Made by a program: the position numbers and the translations under genes
Assembly (NCBI GenBank): GCA_013397455.1
Contig: VYZB01000024.1
Location: 1,293,454-1,357,453, forward strand
Direction of reading: 5' to 3'
Source: Crotophaga sulcirostris
Taxonomy: Eukaryota > Chordata > Aves > Cuculiformes > Crotophagidae
DNA length: 64,000 bases
Shown: piece after piece, positions 50,108-63,200 of the stretch
Position numbering within the stretch: the first letter of the stretch is position 1
Layout: every line of letters begins with the position of its first letter
Notes under the pieces: generated by a model
The model's input: the letters and a program-made list of their open reading frames with translations, nothing else
What the model was told of the DNA's origin: nothing
The model's database searches: none

Positions 50108-53100
50108 CTTCTAATCAATGCAGAAGTGGTACTGACTGGTTTGCTTTGACTGTTACTTTTGGATGTTAGGAAGGGGTTAATGTGAATAGGGATGCTGTGG
50201 ACAGCCTGCTGCTGCAAGCTGCACAGTCAATGAGATCTAATTTTAAGCATTTCATGTTTTGCTGTGGATCTCCTGTGAAAGATTCCTAACATCCTTTTTA
50301 TGTCTATGGATAATGAAAGCTGAGAGTCAAAAGTATGTTTTGTATTGGTGAGTACATTTTCATACAAATATTCACTGGATTGTATGAGGGTTTTATTAAG
50401 CAAACATGAAAACACAACCCCCAAATATTTAACACATTAAACTCTGAACAAGGTAAAATTTTGCTTTTGATGTTTCATTTCTGTTTTTCTCATTGTAACA
50501 GAGTCTCCATTGCCTCTGGTAGGCAACCGCCAGTTCCTGAACGGGCATCTAACTCAAAACAAAGTCCAGTAGGTTGTAGGCCCGTTGACAAAAAGCTGTA
50601 AAGAACTTTCACAGTTTTCCAGGTTACTTTATCTCAATGTAATTGTGGGCCTAAAAGATATTTTTCAATTTGCAATTATGAGTCAGAAGGTCTTGGTTAT
50701 AAAGCTGACATGGTTGAAATACTGGCTTTGCATCAAGGTTTCTAACAGAATTAACATTTGAATCACTTGAGGCCCTGTTCACAAAGCAGAGGACTATTTG
50801 CATAATGAAAAATGCTTTATTTTGCATGCCAGTGGAGAAGCTAAGGGTTGTAGCTGCAGCTCACACACAAAATTCAAGTAATAGGTATTGATGTGTGTCT
50901 GTATGCTGCTGTTTCTCAGCCTTGCTTGCACAAATAAGCATAAGTCCTTTTAAAGGCAAAATATTTCGGAGCAATGTATGGTCTCCATCCAAATCCTTAT
51001 TAAACAGGCTTTGCTTAAGTTATCAGTGTAGGGATTAGATGGACTTCCCACTCTACCAAATGCGGTTGAGGGTTGGGGATACTTTTACGGCTGGGTTGTT
51101 GCAAGAGGATGGATGTCTTTCTAAAAATATGCTCAGTAAAAATTTATGAACTTGAAAATTGCTGCTTCTATTGAGGAGGTCAAATGAAATAACCTGTAAG
51201 AATGTATATCTGTGGATAATGGGTTCAAGACTTTCTTAAGACCTTTCAGTCGGATTTCTGCCAGTAGTCCAAGAGGCTTAGGAATTGCATTAATAACCTT
51301 CCCATCTCACCCTCAGCCCGTGCATTCACGTTTTTCATCCGTTTTTATAGCTGTGGACAAGGAGGTAGAATGTCACATTAAAATAATTTGTTTGCATGTG
51401 AATAACTCCAGATCAGAGTTCAAGAGCATGAAGCAACTTTTATCCTCTGAGGCAACAGGAAAGATCTGGTCCTTAAAAAACCTTAGATATCAGAGGATTT
51501 TATTACTTCCCTTTTTTTCTAGAATGAACTTGTGTTCTGTTGTTGCTGTTAGATCTAGTTCTTTAGTGAAATTTAGTTGACAAAGGTTTTAGTTCCATGA
51601 AGAAATTTGGGTTATATTTCTTGCAACATCAGATTATTTAACTTTATAAAAGCATATGATGTGATCCAGCCTTTTACTTGCTAATGTGTGTCAACTGGAT
51701 GAATAAAAAAGTCATCAAGGCATAATATGAAATTTTTAAACAAATGTTGTTGCATTTTTGGGTCTTAATTGAGTTCCTTTTAGATGGATTGATGATTTTA
51801 GGGGTTTTTTTGTGAAAGACTTGGAGCTTTTTTTATTGGTGCTATTTAGTTCTAATTAAATTCCATTATTTAAAAATATACTAACAAAAAGCTTGAGGTG
51901 TAAATAAAAAATTAAAAGAAAATTAGGTTTGAAATGGATGAAAAACGTCTTGGATAACCGATATACATCTGAAAAGAGAGTCTAAGTTTTTGAACCTTCA
52001 GTATCACAGTATGGTGTGTGTATGTGTGTTTGTTTCCCTTAAATTATACCTCTGGAGTAAAAGTATTTCTCAGATGCATCCAGGTCTGGAATTTAGAATA
52101 GAGATTGCATTACTCTCGTTTCTTAGGATTTTCGGTTTCAAAATACTTAAGAGTATAAGCACACTGTTAAGAGAAATATCTCCTTTTCTGTACATTGCTT
52201 TGGAGCTGTTTGCAAAAAGGTGAGTTTTACTGTTTCATACATCCAAGTTCTTTGCAGAGTTTGCTGGTTTTATGGTTGACTGAAGTACATAAATCCAAAG
52301 TAGTTCAGTTTCTCATTGATTCATTATAATTACTGAGGCCATTAACCCTGTGAAATAATTGACAATTATAAATCTACATCTCTGAGAATTATGTAAACAA
52401 GATTATAAAAGTTCCTCAAGTGAAATGAAAGCCAAACCATACAAAAGGGCTCTGTTTTATTAACAGCACTTGTTAAAGCCCAACAAACTGTTGGAAAAAC
52501 ACCTGCAGATAATAATGCATTCTTGACACCACAGTTCGCATGATCTGTAGCACTCATTGTGTAGTTAAGGTTAAATATATCTTCAAGATATGGATACCCA
52601 ACTGTAGTTTCTTCTCAAATAAATGATAGTTCTTAATATTTTACATGCAGCTTATCATGGCCACAGAGAACTTTGGAAGACGACTGTGTTTTACTGCCTC
52701 AGACCACATTTGTTTATCCGTGGAGATCTTGTCTGTTTTGAATGTTATCAGATGTTGTATGCAAGCATCCTAACCAGGTAGGAGAGAGGTAGTGTGGTGG
52801 GCCTGTTGAAGTTTGTGATCCATCATCACTGGGATGCTGAGCCGTAATTAGAAATAAATTAATAGTGTTCTTATCCTTGTTTCATGGGCTGATCTTTCCT
52901 TTTTGGGAACATTTCTGTTCTGCTTTCATAGGGCTGGTACTATATGAAGTATTGGACTGTGATGGCATTTCAGGGAGGATGTTTAGCCTGGTGAGCATTA
53001 GCACTTTGGCTGCCACTATTTTAATATGCGTATCTTAACTGGAATGTACTCTTAGACTTTTGGATGCAATCAGTTCTTGACTTTTAGCCAAAGCTTTCTG

Positions 53101-54565
53101 GCATGTGTTGGAACAGGGATTTAGTATTCCTCATTTAGTAAGTTCCTTCAAAGGTGTGGTTTACTGTTGCAAAGTGTCTGATGTAGCATACATGCTAACT
53201 GGCCATGCTGATGAAGGAAAGAAGTTCATTAGCATCTATGGGTACTTGTTTCTGTCCTAATTCCTGTGACCTTTTTCAGGTCAGACTGTGTGTCCTTTGA
53301 AGATAAACTCAGCCCACAAAATTTGGTGGTTTTGCTGAAGTCATTCTTTGATTTTCTTGGGATGAGGTGATGATGAGCAGCAAATCACTAGTAAAGAACT
53401 CCAAGGACTTCATAGTGGTTGAGCTGTGTTTTCCTGCATATTAAGATGTTCTCACTTTAGCTGTAGAGACTAAAAAAGTGTTCTGACCTTTTGCAGTATC
53501 TCAAGATAGTTTTGGATTATCTTGCTTCAAGAGTTGTTTGGAAGAGACTTATGTAGAGTAACATATTCCAAAGACTTTGGAGGTTTGGAAACCACTTTAA
53601 AGCAGCAATGATTTCATTATATTACCAAACCTTGGCCTTCTGGGCACCTTAACTTCTATGCAGTTGCTCGTATCTGTGTTGGGTAGAGTTTTTGTTTTAT
53701 TTGGCTGGTGAGGTGATAGAATCTCGTCTTTGACCATGTGATACCAGTACATTTATAAAGACATTGTATCAATTGCTATGTGATGTTCGGGTCCCGTATG
53801 CACAGTATACTGATATGCTGAGTGGTCTATTCCAATCTGCACTTGGTCAGATGAAATTAACAGTTTAAAGTTTTGTTTCCTCCTCATTTGATTTTGTAGA
53901 TACAAATGAGCTCATCAGTTAGAGTTACTGCTACATTTACTGGTTCGACCACGCAATCTATTAGTGTTTTGTTTGCTTTAGTCTTTCTTATTGAAAACGG
54001 AAGTTACAGAGAAATAGTTTGGCATTATTGTAGCTCTCCTCCTAGATCCTGCTGCTCGCTAAGATGCCCTACTTGTTTTCTGTTCCATTTCTCCGCAGGG
54101 ACAAAACCCTTCAAGCCTCATGTATTTGGATAGCAAGTCACATTTGTGTTCAGCCATAATAATGAACAAGATGTATTTAAAGAGACCGACTAAAGAATTG
54201 TCTTTATCTCAGAGGTCATGTACTCTTTGGGATGGTGGACCTAGTTCTAAGCTTTGGGGTTTTGGTTTGTTGGCTTGTCCTGAACTTGTAAATGGCCCTC
54301 TGGTCCCCTTGTGAAACTGGCTTTTCACATGTCAAATTTCATTTTAAAAGTATTGAACTACCCCTACTCTTTGAGTTTAGTTGTGTTTTTTTGGTTTTTT
54401 TTCTGATCTTGACAAAGCTAAAAATTCTGCATATGTTATCCATGTGGTTTTGTTCCCTTTTTTCCTTCTGTTTTTCCTCTAGCCTTTCTACTGTGGTCTG
54501 CCAGCCTATAAGAAGACGACTGCCACATTGAAAGACTTAGCAATGTCCATGCCTGAGCAGTAGCG
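50108..54565 (+). other. CDK14: CDK14 downstream intron (non-coding), third part
   Basis: Unique AT-rich intron. It includes a short TG-rich tract (about 52014-52033) and T-rich stretches (for example 54384-54403). I see no exon, RNA gene or interspersed repeat. Confidence 0.7.
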
Positions 54566-54714
54566 GAATCATAGAATCGTTTGGTTGGAAAATACCTTTG
54601 AGATCATTGCTTACAACCATACCTGTCCACTACTAAACCATATCCCTGAGCACCTCATCTACCCATATTTGAAATACCTCCAGGGATGGTGACTCAACAC
54701 TTCCCTGGGCAGGG
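54566..54714 (-). mobile_element. CR1 LINE 3'-end fragment, antisense
   Basis: A 0.15-kb CR1 tail on the minus strand. On the plus strand it starts with the complement of the 3' octamers (GAATCATAGAATCG, i.e. ATTCTATGATTC reversed), then TTGGTTGGAAAATACCTTTG, CCATATCCCTGAGCACCTC, and the end of ORF2 (AATACCTCCAGGGATGGTGA, CACTTCCCTGGGCAG). It is 5'-truncated and non-coding. Its octamer ATTCTATG differs from that of the sense copies, so it is a different CR1 subfamily. Confidence 0.92.
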
Positions 54715-57700
54715 AAGGCATTCAAAGCAGCACAATGTGTAGAAAGCAGTAACAGGAAGATGGGAAGCGTTAGTGACTTTGGCCTCAGCCAAAAGCTGAT
54801 GAGATGGAGATAGAGAGTCTCCTTGGACAGGGCTAGCCTTTCCAGCCGTTTTTGTTATTGGCAGGGTTGAAGAGAGATGGGAGTAGAAATGGAGCAAGGG
54901 ACTTGGAGATGTATTCAGACAAGAACTCGTTTCGGATTGTGGTTTTGGGAAAAAAACTGTCAGAAGACTTTTGCTGCTGACACTGTCCCATCAAAAACTG
55001 ATGTTGGATTCTAGACTTCTTGACCTAGACTTCTGCTTCTGCCAAAAATCTGAATCTTTAAGTGTGCTCAGGGAGGATGGATTCTCTGAGAGATTTTAGC
55101 GTCCAAAGTGCAGCTTTAAACTACATGTAAACCTTGACAAATTGGACAGATTTTCACAGAAATGTGAAGAAGCATGTCCTTGACTGCCTTTCAATGCATG
55201 AGATCTGAGAACTGTTTGAAGAAAAGGTCACCAACATTAAAGAGCATATTTGTTCTCTAGTCCTCTCTTGGAAAACGCTGACCTGTTTTGACTGGAGCAA
55301 ATGCTGTTAGACACAAACTGTAAAAGATGAGGACATTTGTTTAAAGTTTGGCAAGGCAATAATGTCATCTTACAGGCACTGGTACTTTAAGAGGCAGTGC
55401 TATCAATTTTACTACTGTTATTGTTAATTTTTTTATACAGTCATAGTAATTTATCTTGAAAAGCAAACAGTAAATTGCAGTAATTATAACTGATGCTTGA
55501 CACAACAGGATGGAAGAACTGAGTGCATTTTCAAGGGGGCTGGGAAGTGATGTTTTATAACTGTGTGTTGTAGACAGACAAGCTATTGGCTGTTGAGTTG
55601 GCCTTGTAAACATTTTTTTAAAAATTCTTACCCCCTGTGGTGGATTATGCTGGTAGATCCCTTTAATGTATTTTCTCACAATTTTTGGGTGTGTTTTAAT
55701 TATGTTGTTGCTCAGAATGCCTTCCAATGGGGATTTTAGTCCATAGTTTGGTTGAAGTCATGCATCTACACAGGTAATTGTGAATCTGTACTTGAAAATT
55801 TCAGGGATGTTTTTAGCAAAAATAGGAGGATATAAATGACTAGCTTACCTCAACTAGATCTCTTCTAAGCAGCACTTAACTTTCGCATCACTCTGTCACT
55901 ATCAGCTGTGGCTGTCAACTCCATAAAGCTGAGACATTCCTTTAGCCCATCTTTTCTGTTCTAGTACCTTTCCTGCTGTCTTTGAGAGGCACCTGCTTTT
56001 TAAAGAAACACACAGGGCTTACCATCTTTCACTTAAGGGACATTTTTGTCCTTTAAAATGCAAATTTCAAAGTTGAATGATGTACACAAGGTTAAAATAA
56101 GCACATGCTGCTCTAGACAGTGATGGTAATACAGATCTTCATTGTCATTTAAAGGTAAATTTGTAAAGTTTGCAGTCATCCTGATTTAGATTCAGTTGTA
56201 TTTCAGGGTGAGTAAACCAAAAATCTTGTGAGTCTGTTATGTAGTTTTCTGTTTCTTCCCAACTGCTTGCACCTTAAATTTCATTAACATCATTGATGAG
56301 TTGCTGCAAGTAAATAACAATTAAATGAGAGGGTGAGAACTGAGACAATATCCAGTGATCACAGAGCAAAGGCAGAAGGAGGACAGCGTATCTGTTCTTG
56401 TGACCTGACAGGGCCTTTAGATGTGAAAAGAATGCTTAAACCATGTTTTCAGATGATGTGATTGCAAAGTGGATGACCAGCAGTGTTGGCACCAAAGTGC
56501 TTTGCTGTTGGTGGTACAGCACTGCTAGCAGTTTCTGGTACAATCTCTTTCACCTGATTTACTCCAGAAAAAAATTTAACCTTGACTTGAATTATCACTG
56601 GGTTTTGCTACTGTAGTGTCTGCCAGCTTGCTTCATCCCTTTATTGCTTTTGGTTTTCATGTTGGAAATTAGATTGCAAGTTACTTGAGGGAATCTTACC
56701 ATTTTGTAGTTTGCATGCTTAGCATATTTTTGGATGGGAAAGAAAAAATCAATATAAATCTTACAATATGCATGAAAGTGATCTAGCCAGAATTATGGTT
56801 ATTTCCTGGCCTTAAAAATGCTTTTAAAATGTTCCATATATTCATATTCTAATTGTGTTTGAAAGTCTAGTAGTTTATTGTTTTGAGTTGTTTATTTGGT
56901 GTAAGTTAAGCTATGAGTGGGTTTCCTTCACTTTATTATGAAGTCCTTGTTCTTTTCCCATACCCACTCCATATCATTCTCTTTTCAGTTACAGAACAGT
57001 ATGCCCTATTTTCACTGTGTTTGATTTGGTTTACTATAATATTTGTAAAAATAAGTATTTGCTAGCTTTCTATTGAGGCTGCCTTCCTTTAACCTCTAAA
57101 TCATTCCACAAGAGGCAATGTTCCTTCCAGTGTTATTTTCCAGCTGTGAGCGAAGAGACATGTTGAGCCTCACCCACCCAGAAGAAAATTGACATGATCC
57201 TCTAAAGGCTCCTGTCTCGCTCCCTCTTTGAAAAATATCAAGACATATGCTACAAGCCTTTTTTTTTCTGCCGCCTAAAGTGTATGCTGACAAATCTGTC
57301 TGCTTTTTGTGCAGCGTTTTTTGCTGGAGGAAATGGCCCACTGAGAAATATAGCAAAAAGAGTTTTTTTAAAATCAGCTTTTGTGTAGAATTCTTAATTT
57401 GTAAATAGTGGTTAGAGTATGCTGGTAGGCAACTGTGTTTCATATGAATGCAATTAAATTCTTTCCTAGGATGCCTTTCTGTCTTCTTTGTACAAAAAAA
57501 TTATTCCTTGCAAGTACATATGGTTAAGAGCTTTTTTGTCATATTGGTGCATTGTGAAGAACGACTTCATCAGGGCAGGAGTTTCAGTACTGGTACTCAG
57601 TTATTCAGTCCCTTGTTTAGACAGTGTAGTACTAATACTGCAGGGGTACTGTTTACAGCAGAGGATCTTTATTACAGTTGCAAGGTCGATCATTCAGAAG

Positions 57701-58321
57701 CAGACAGGATTAAGTCTAACTGTGAAAACTTAATTTGGTCCCTCTACTTGTTCTGTTCATTCCTTAATTGCACAACAGTACCATGTTCGATCCTGCTGTG
57801 TGGTCTCTTGCCTGTGTTGGATGATGGACAAGTAATTTAATTCTGTGTTCTTGATGGGTGACTAACTATATGCACATACTGTGTGTTATTAAAACACAGA
57901 TGGTTTTGAGATTTTCTAGAGCATTTATCACTGTACTTTGACTACTTAAATATTTGTTCATCTTCTCAGCACCCCACTTGCTGAGAGTCCTTTTAAATGA
58001 TGATTTTGTGGTGACTTTCAAAGTACTTGCATAGCTTTGGGTTATATCAGTGTACAGTGTCACCTGGAGTTCTGTAATAATTGTGTACATTTTGTGGTTC
58101 TGATAAGGATGAATGAAGGTCAGGACTTGAAATCTCTAGAAAATGAGGAACATGGTAAGAGTAAAGATCAGGCTGATTTTCTTCTGACATGATCTTGATG
58201 GACTTTTCAGCTTCTCTGATGGCAAGGTCCTTCCACTGAAGCTGGACAGTAAGGCTGGATCAAGTTCATACCTGGGTCTGTATAAACATAAAATTTAAAC
58301 AAATACTACTTCCATCTGTGC

Positions 58322-58340
58322 AAAAAAAAAAAAAAAAAAA
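58322..58340. repeat. poly(A) tract, 19 bases
   Basis: The longest homopolymer in the window, followed by GAAAGAG. No retrogene or SINE body is recognisable immediately upstream and no clear target-site duplication is seen, so it is listed as a simple repeat. Confidence 0.85.
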
Positions 58341-60178
58341 GAAAGAGCTGAGAACAGTTAAAGGATACAAGCATGCAAGTTGGTCACTGCAGGGTAAGTT
58401 AGGCTGTGAACTTACAGGTTGTCACAGTGTTGAGATAAATGCTAGATAAATACAAAGCAGCTGTGTGCTGAAAGCTCATACCCTAGCTTGTCTCACAGTA
58501 GTGACTTCAGGAATGTCTGTCTTGGAGAAACAGTTAGTGTTGCAGAAGCCCCTATAGTTGTAGTCTGTCTTTGCTTTGAGCACTTGGCATGGCATTCTTT
58601 ATTTTAATTTGGATTTTTGTTTATGTAATTTTCTAAGTGTTTAAAAAAGCAAGTGGAAATCCATATTCCATTTTCTGCTGTTGCATCTGCACTCCAATGT
58701 TACATCATGTTGGCAAGCTCTCATATGGATGTGTCCTGCTTGTTCTGAAATGCAAGGTTGTAACTGTCATAGGTTGCTTATATCTGTAGACTGAAACTGG
58801 AGGAGAATGAGGAAAACTGCCAGGCATTTTCATTGATTACTGCTGAAAGCAGTGGGTTGGTAATCTGTGGGAATCTTGGGTTCTGATATGGGCGCCAGTG
58901 GAGAATACATCCTAGAATCTGTAGACTCTTGTCTACTTCCCCTGAAGCATGAGTGCTTGCCCACCCCATTCTCTGCATGCTGTCCCTTTCCTGTTTTGAC
59001 TACATGCTCTTGCTTTCCACTTCATGCGTTTTGCCACCTGTGAAAGCTGTTCGGTTGTCCTCTGGCTTTTCTTTCTCCTTATGCAGCCATCCTAGCTTCC
59101 ACTGTGAATCATAGCCCCTCATGCTGTCTCCCCTTTTCTGTATTCCTCCTTCCTTTCACACTGCTGAAACTCAGTCTGACTCAAAGAGGTGGTTTCAAAA
59201 GCTTCTAACAACCAAATTTAGAAGATTTTCATGGAGATTGCAAAATATGTATTCCGATTTTAAAGGCCTCTGTATTTTCAGATTTTGAGTCTCAACTCCA
59301 AAACATGGGGTTTAGAGGTGTGTTTTTTCAAGGGAAAGGTTACTCAGTGGGTTACAGAAGTTGTTACTAAAGCCTGTTTTTTGGGAGATGGGAGAATTGT
59401 TTATACTGAAAACTTCCAAAGAACCCATCCTAAGGTACGTTTATATTTATACAAAAACTCTGCTTGAAATTCAGCAAGGTAACAAGACTAATAACAACCA
59501 GTGACAGTTTTATTAGTAGATGGTGCTACCAGTCCCTGCCATGCTATATGTACATTAAAAAGTAGTAGAAAGACTCCTGCTTTCATGCTACCTACATTGT
59601 AGAGTTGTTTTCTGTACAAGCTGACAGATTTTTATTTCACCCAGTTTCCTCCTCTTGAATACTGAAAATGGACAGTGAAGGCAAGATATGACTGGCTGCT
59701 ACAAGATATGAATAGCATATTACAGTCTTTTTCCATGGGAGTCTGGTTTTAATAAGATGATGTCTCATTATTTTTAACTTCCATCTGTACTTGTGTATGA
59801 GGAGCATTGGGAACAATATATGGTGCATCAATTTATATCTGGAATATAATGAAAGAGGCATTCATTTAGTATGGCAGCAGTCTTATGTATAAGTGTTAGA
59901 ATAATATAGTGTAGAGCATTTTGGAGCTGATTTGGTCAGTCTTTCCAATGCTTTGTTCCAGTTAAATAGACAAAGAGGTTTTAGCAGGTTTGTGACTTGC
60001 CTTTTGCTTAGGGGTCTACAGCCTTAGCAAGAAGAACCTCTAAATGTACCTATGTGTTGTTGCACACGGGTTTTTTTCTGTATTTCTTCTTCAATTCGTA
60101 CTATGCTTTCAAGTAGGAGCAGCAAGTTGAAATTTTACAAATAGGAAAAATGCTTGGTTAAAAGCTCAACCCATTTGT

Positions 60179-60201
60179 CTCAGCCTGAGTTTCAGGCTGA
60201 G
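60179..60201. repeat. perfect hairpin, 10-bp GC-rich arms with 3-base loop
   Basis: CTCAGCCTGA, spacer GTT, then the exact reverse complement TCAGGCTGAG. The stem is GC-richer than the surroundings and could fold in the CDK14 pre-mRNA. It is too short for a miRNA precursor by itself, and flanking pairing soon fails. Confidence 0.7.
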
Positions 60202-63200
60202 GAGGTAGATGCAGCTAAAGTGATCCAATGTAGTCTACGGTTGAAGGCTAGCAAATGCTTTCTTGCAAGGATGTGAGGCATGTTGTGCTTCCTTAATGCC
60301 AGCTGTCATTTTTTTTTACTTAATGAAAACTAGAGTAAGGGCCATTTTTTTAAATTTAGAAGAGACTATCATGAGGTTGGAATTGGCTATAAAGAAGGTA
60401 ATTCAGCTAAGCCTACGTAATAGACCATTGGAATGATTTGATGCTTTTTCTGTTCTTCCTGTAACTCGTGAATTCTTTTGAAACTTGTTAAGAAAGTTCC
60501 TCCTAGAAATCTGTGAAAGCTGAACAATGACCTATATATCTTTATTGCATTGTGCTCACTAAGATCAGAGTGGGAGCTGACCACTGTGCATTTATAGGTG
60601 TGCAGCTCTCAAATCAGTTACTTAGGATTACAAATAATGATCATTCTGCAGAATATATCCTGTGGTGAGAAGATAGGAAGACTGTAGTCAGTGTGGTCTT
60701 ACCTAGGATGCATAATTTTCACGGAATTGAGTTTTGTCATATTGGGGTTGTAGGAAAGCAAAACTCATAGTAAATTTTTTCAGATGGATGAACTGGAAAA
60801 TAGCGAAGGGTAGATTTGGGGGCTGCATTTCTAAGGAGGAAATTTCTACACATTTATTACTGCAAAAACAACAAAGTGCTGAATTCCTATCTCTGTGCTA
60901 TAATTGTAAGTAAAGTTTTGCACACAGAAAGTCCTGCTGTGTGGGAAGTGGATGAGAAGCATAAAGGACATTGTGTTTCAAGGCCAAATGTTAATAGTTG
61001 CTATAGAAGATATGTAGATGGAAATGTAAGTTGCTGGGAAGGGAAGCAGAACTTCTGTAGTTTGTGCAGGCAGTAAGACACATTTGAGTATGTTTGTTCA
61101 GTAGACATGATGAAGGAAAAACCCCATGAATGTTTTCTTAGTAAAGATACCTTTCCAGGAGGACTCAGAGTGGAGACACTGAACCCAACTGTTTATGAGA
61201 GAAAGTTGGCACTCTCTCAGAGAGCACTGTTGTGTCTGCAGAGTGTGACGAGCTGCAGAATTTTACAGATATGTTGCTTGGCTCTGAAGCACGACAAATT
61301 GCTTGCTTTTACAAATTTGTGTTACTGACTGCTTTGGCATCTCAGAAATTAAACAGGTCAGCAAAGGTGCACGGTTACATTAACAAATGTTAGATGGGTG
61401 CAAACTGCCATGACATGCTGTCTTCAAGAGTAAAACTCTCCCAATGAGAGATGTCCTCCTAGAGTGACAGTGAGAAGGGGTGGAAACTGCATGGGCGGAG
61501 TAGGATGGGAAATGGTGAGCACTGGTGCATGGTAGCTGCAGAGGACACCTCAACTACTATATACTGAGCAAAGCAGGCATTTCCATAGCTATACTTTCTA
61601 GAAAAATTATGGGAATATCACAGCCTTTGCATACAGTAGGAAATGTGAGAGAGTATCAGCAGCAGTTGTACACTACTGTGAATATGAGCAGTATGAGGTT
61701 GAGTTCTTCTGCTCCTGCTGAGAAAAGCTTCCAACTTGCTGAAATATCAGACAATTTGGAAGTGATGAGTGATTCTTCTGTCTAGGGCCACAGTGGAGAT
61801 CTGTGATTTTTCGCAAAGTGAGAGCATGGTAGGCAGGCATTGCAAGACTGAATTAATAGTGGTTCAAGCTTAATGTTTTGCCATGTCCAAAAGTACTTTA
61901 TGAGTCTTCGTATTACTTTACTTACTAGTACTTTACTACAGCTTTACTAGTGCTGCTAGTGAAAAGTTCTTCTGCATGTGGCTTAGGAGTTGACAGTAGT
62001 AGTTGCTTTTGTTGATTTTGACATGTAGCTGTGAAATGTTACTTTATGGACATACTGGAATAACCTTTTTCAAAACACTCCAAGTCTAGAGGTAAGTCAA
62101 GACTGATCTAAAAGTCACAAGGCTTTATTAATGGAGTGTCAGGCTTGAGCTGATGCTGTAAAGTCTGTAGGGAGCAAAGCATTGATTTAGTGATGCTACT
62201 CAGGTTTTGGGTAAGAGTTGGCTGCAGTCCATCTTGCTTGGCTTGCTCATGGATTGAGTGTACTTTAGAGCCTATCTCATCTGGGAACAGCAAAAAGCTC
62301 CTTGACCAACATAAGCAATAAGGCAGCGTGCCAGGAGTTCATAATAGATGAGAGCATCCCCTTGTTGCAGTCTGTGATGGTTATTCAATGCAATGTGTTT
62401 CCTTTAGGTATGCAAATATGGTTATTAGCCCTTGATGGAGAAGTGCTGAGTGTTGGTACTTTTAGTGGCTTAGGCCGTGAACTTATGTACAAGTCGCAGA
62501 AATTATCGTCTTGGATGTCGTTAATAATTGAAGTATGTCACCAATTCTGTTGCCCTGTTTTTTACTGCTAGAATTTTCTGTAGGAAGATATGCAAACACA
62601 GGTGACAGAAAAACACATGCCCATTTAAATGCAAGTAAAATTTTGTCCGTGTTTTAAAAAAGCATTTTTTAAAATGCTGCTGTGCCTCCTCAAAACTCTT
62701 TGGGGAAATGAACTAAAAATCTGCCATCTGTTTATTTTACATTTAATACCGAGGGTAAAAAAAGAGTGCCAGCAATTTTGAAGCAGCATTATATAATTTT
62801 GTTTTTAAAAATACATGCTAAGGATACAGCGCGTACTAGTATATTGTTCCCACTTTTTTGAGTTGTTGCAAAGCTTTTTCAACACTATTTTAGGTTTTTT
62901 TCTTAAAACAAACCAACTCTGTTTGAAATCTGTGGGTGATAATCACTGGATGGAGATGGCATTCTCTGGAAGAAGTATTTTGTTCTAGAATTAACACCAA
63001 GCACAGCAGCACCTGACTTCTCACTGAGCTCCAGTAGCAGCTGCATTGGCAGCTTCAAAGATGAAGTCAGGCTTGTCTCAGACTGATGCTGATAGATTCC
63101 CTGGACTGTTTTTCATTCTCTTGGATGTGAATTTCTGAGTTTTGTCTTTGAATTAGTGGAGTTCATCCAAAGTTCTATCCCCTTTGAGCAAAAAGTTGTT

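Noticed and set aside
50796..50803. Perfect POU octamer ATTTGCAT with a second partial copy 20 bases on
   Set aside because: An 8-mer is expected about twice in this length on both strands, more in AT-rich DNA; no other evidence of an enhancer.
52127..52218. Exon-like segment with TTTCTTAG acceptor and GTGAGT donor
   Set aside because: The pyrimidine tract is weak, and in the CDK14 phase it hits a stop after about ten codons; such cryptic pairs are frequent in long introns.
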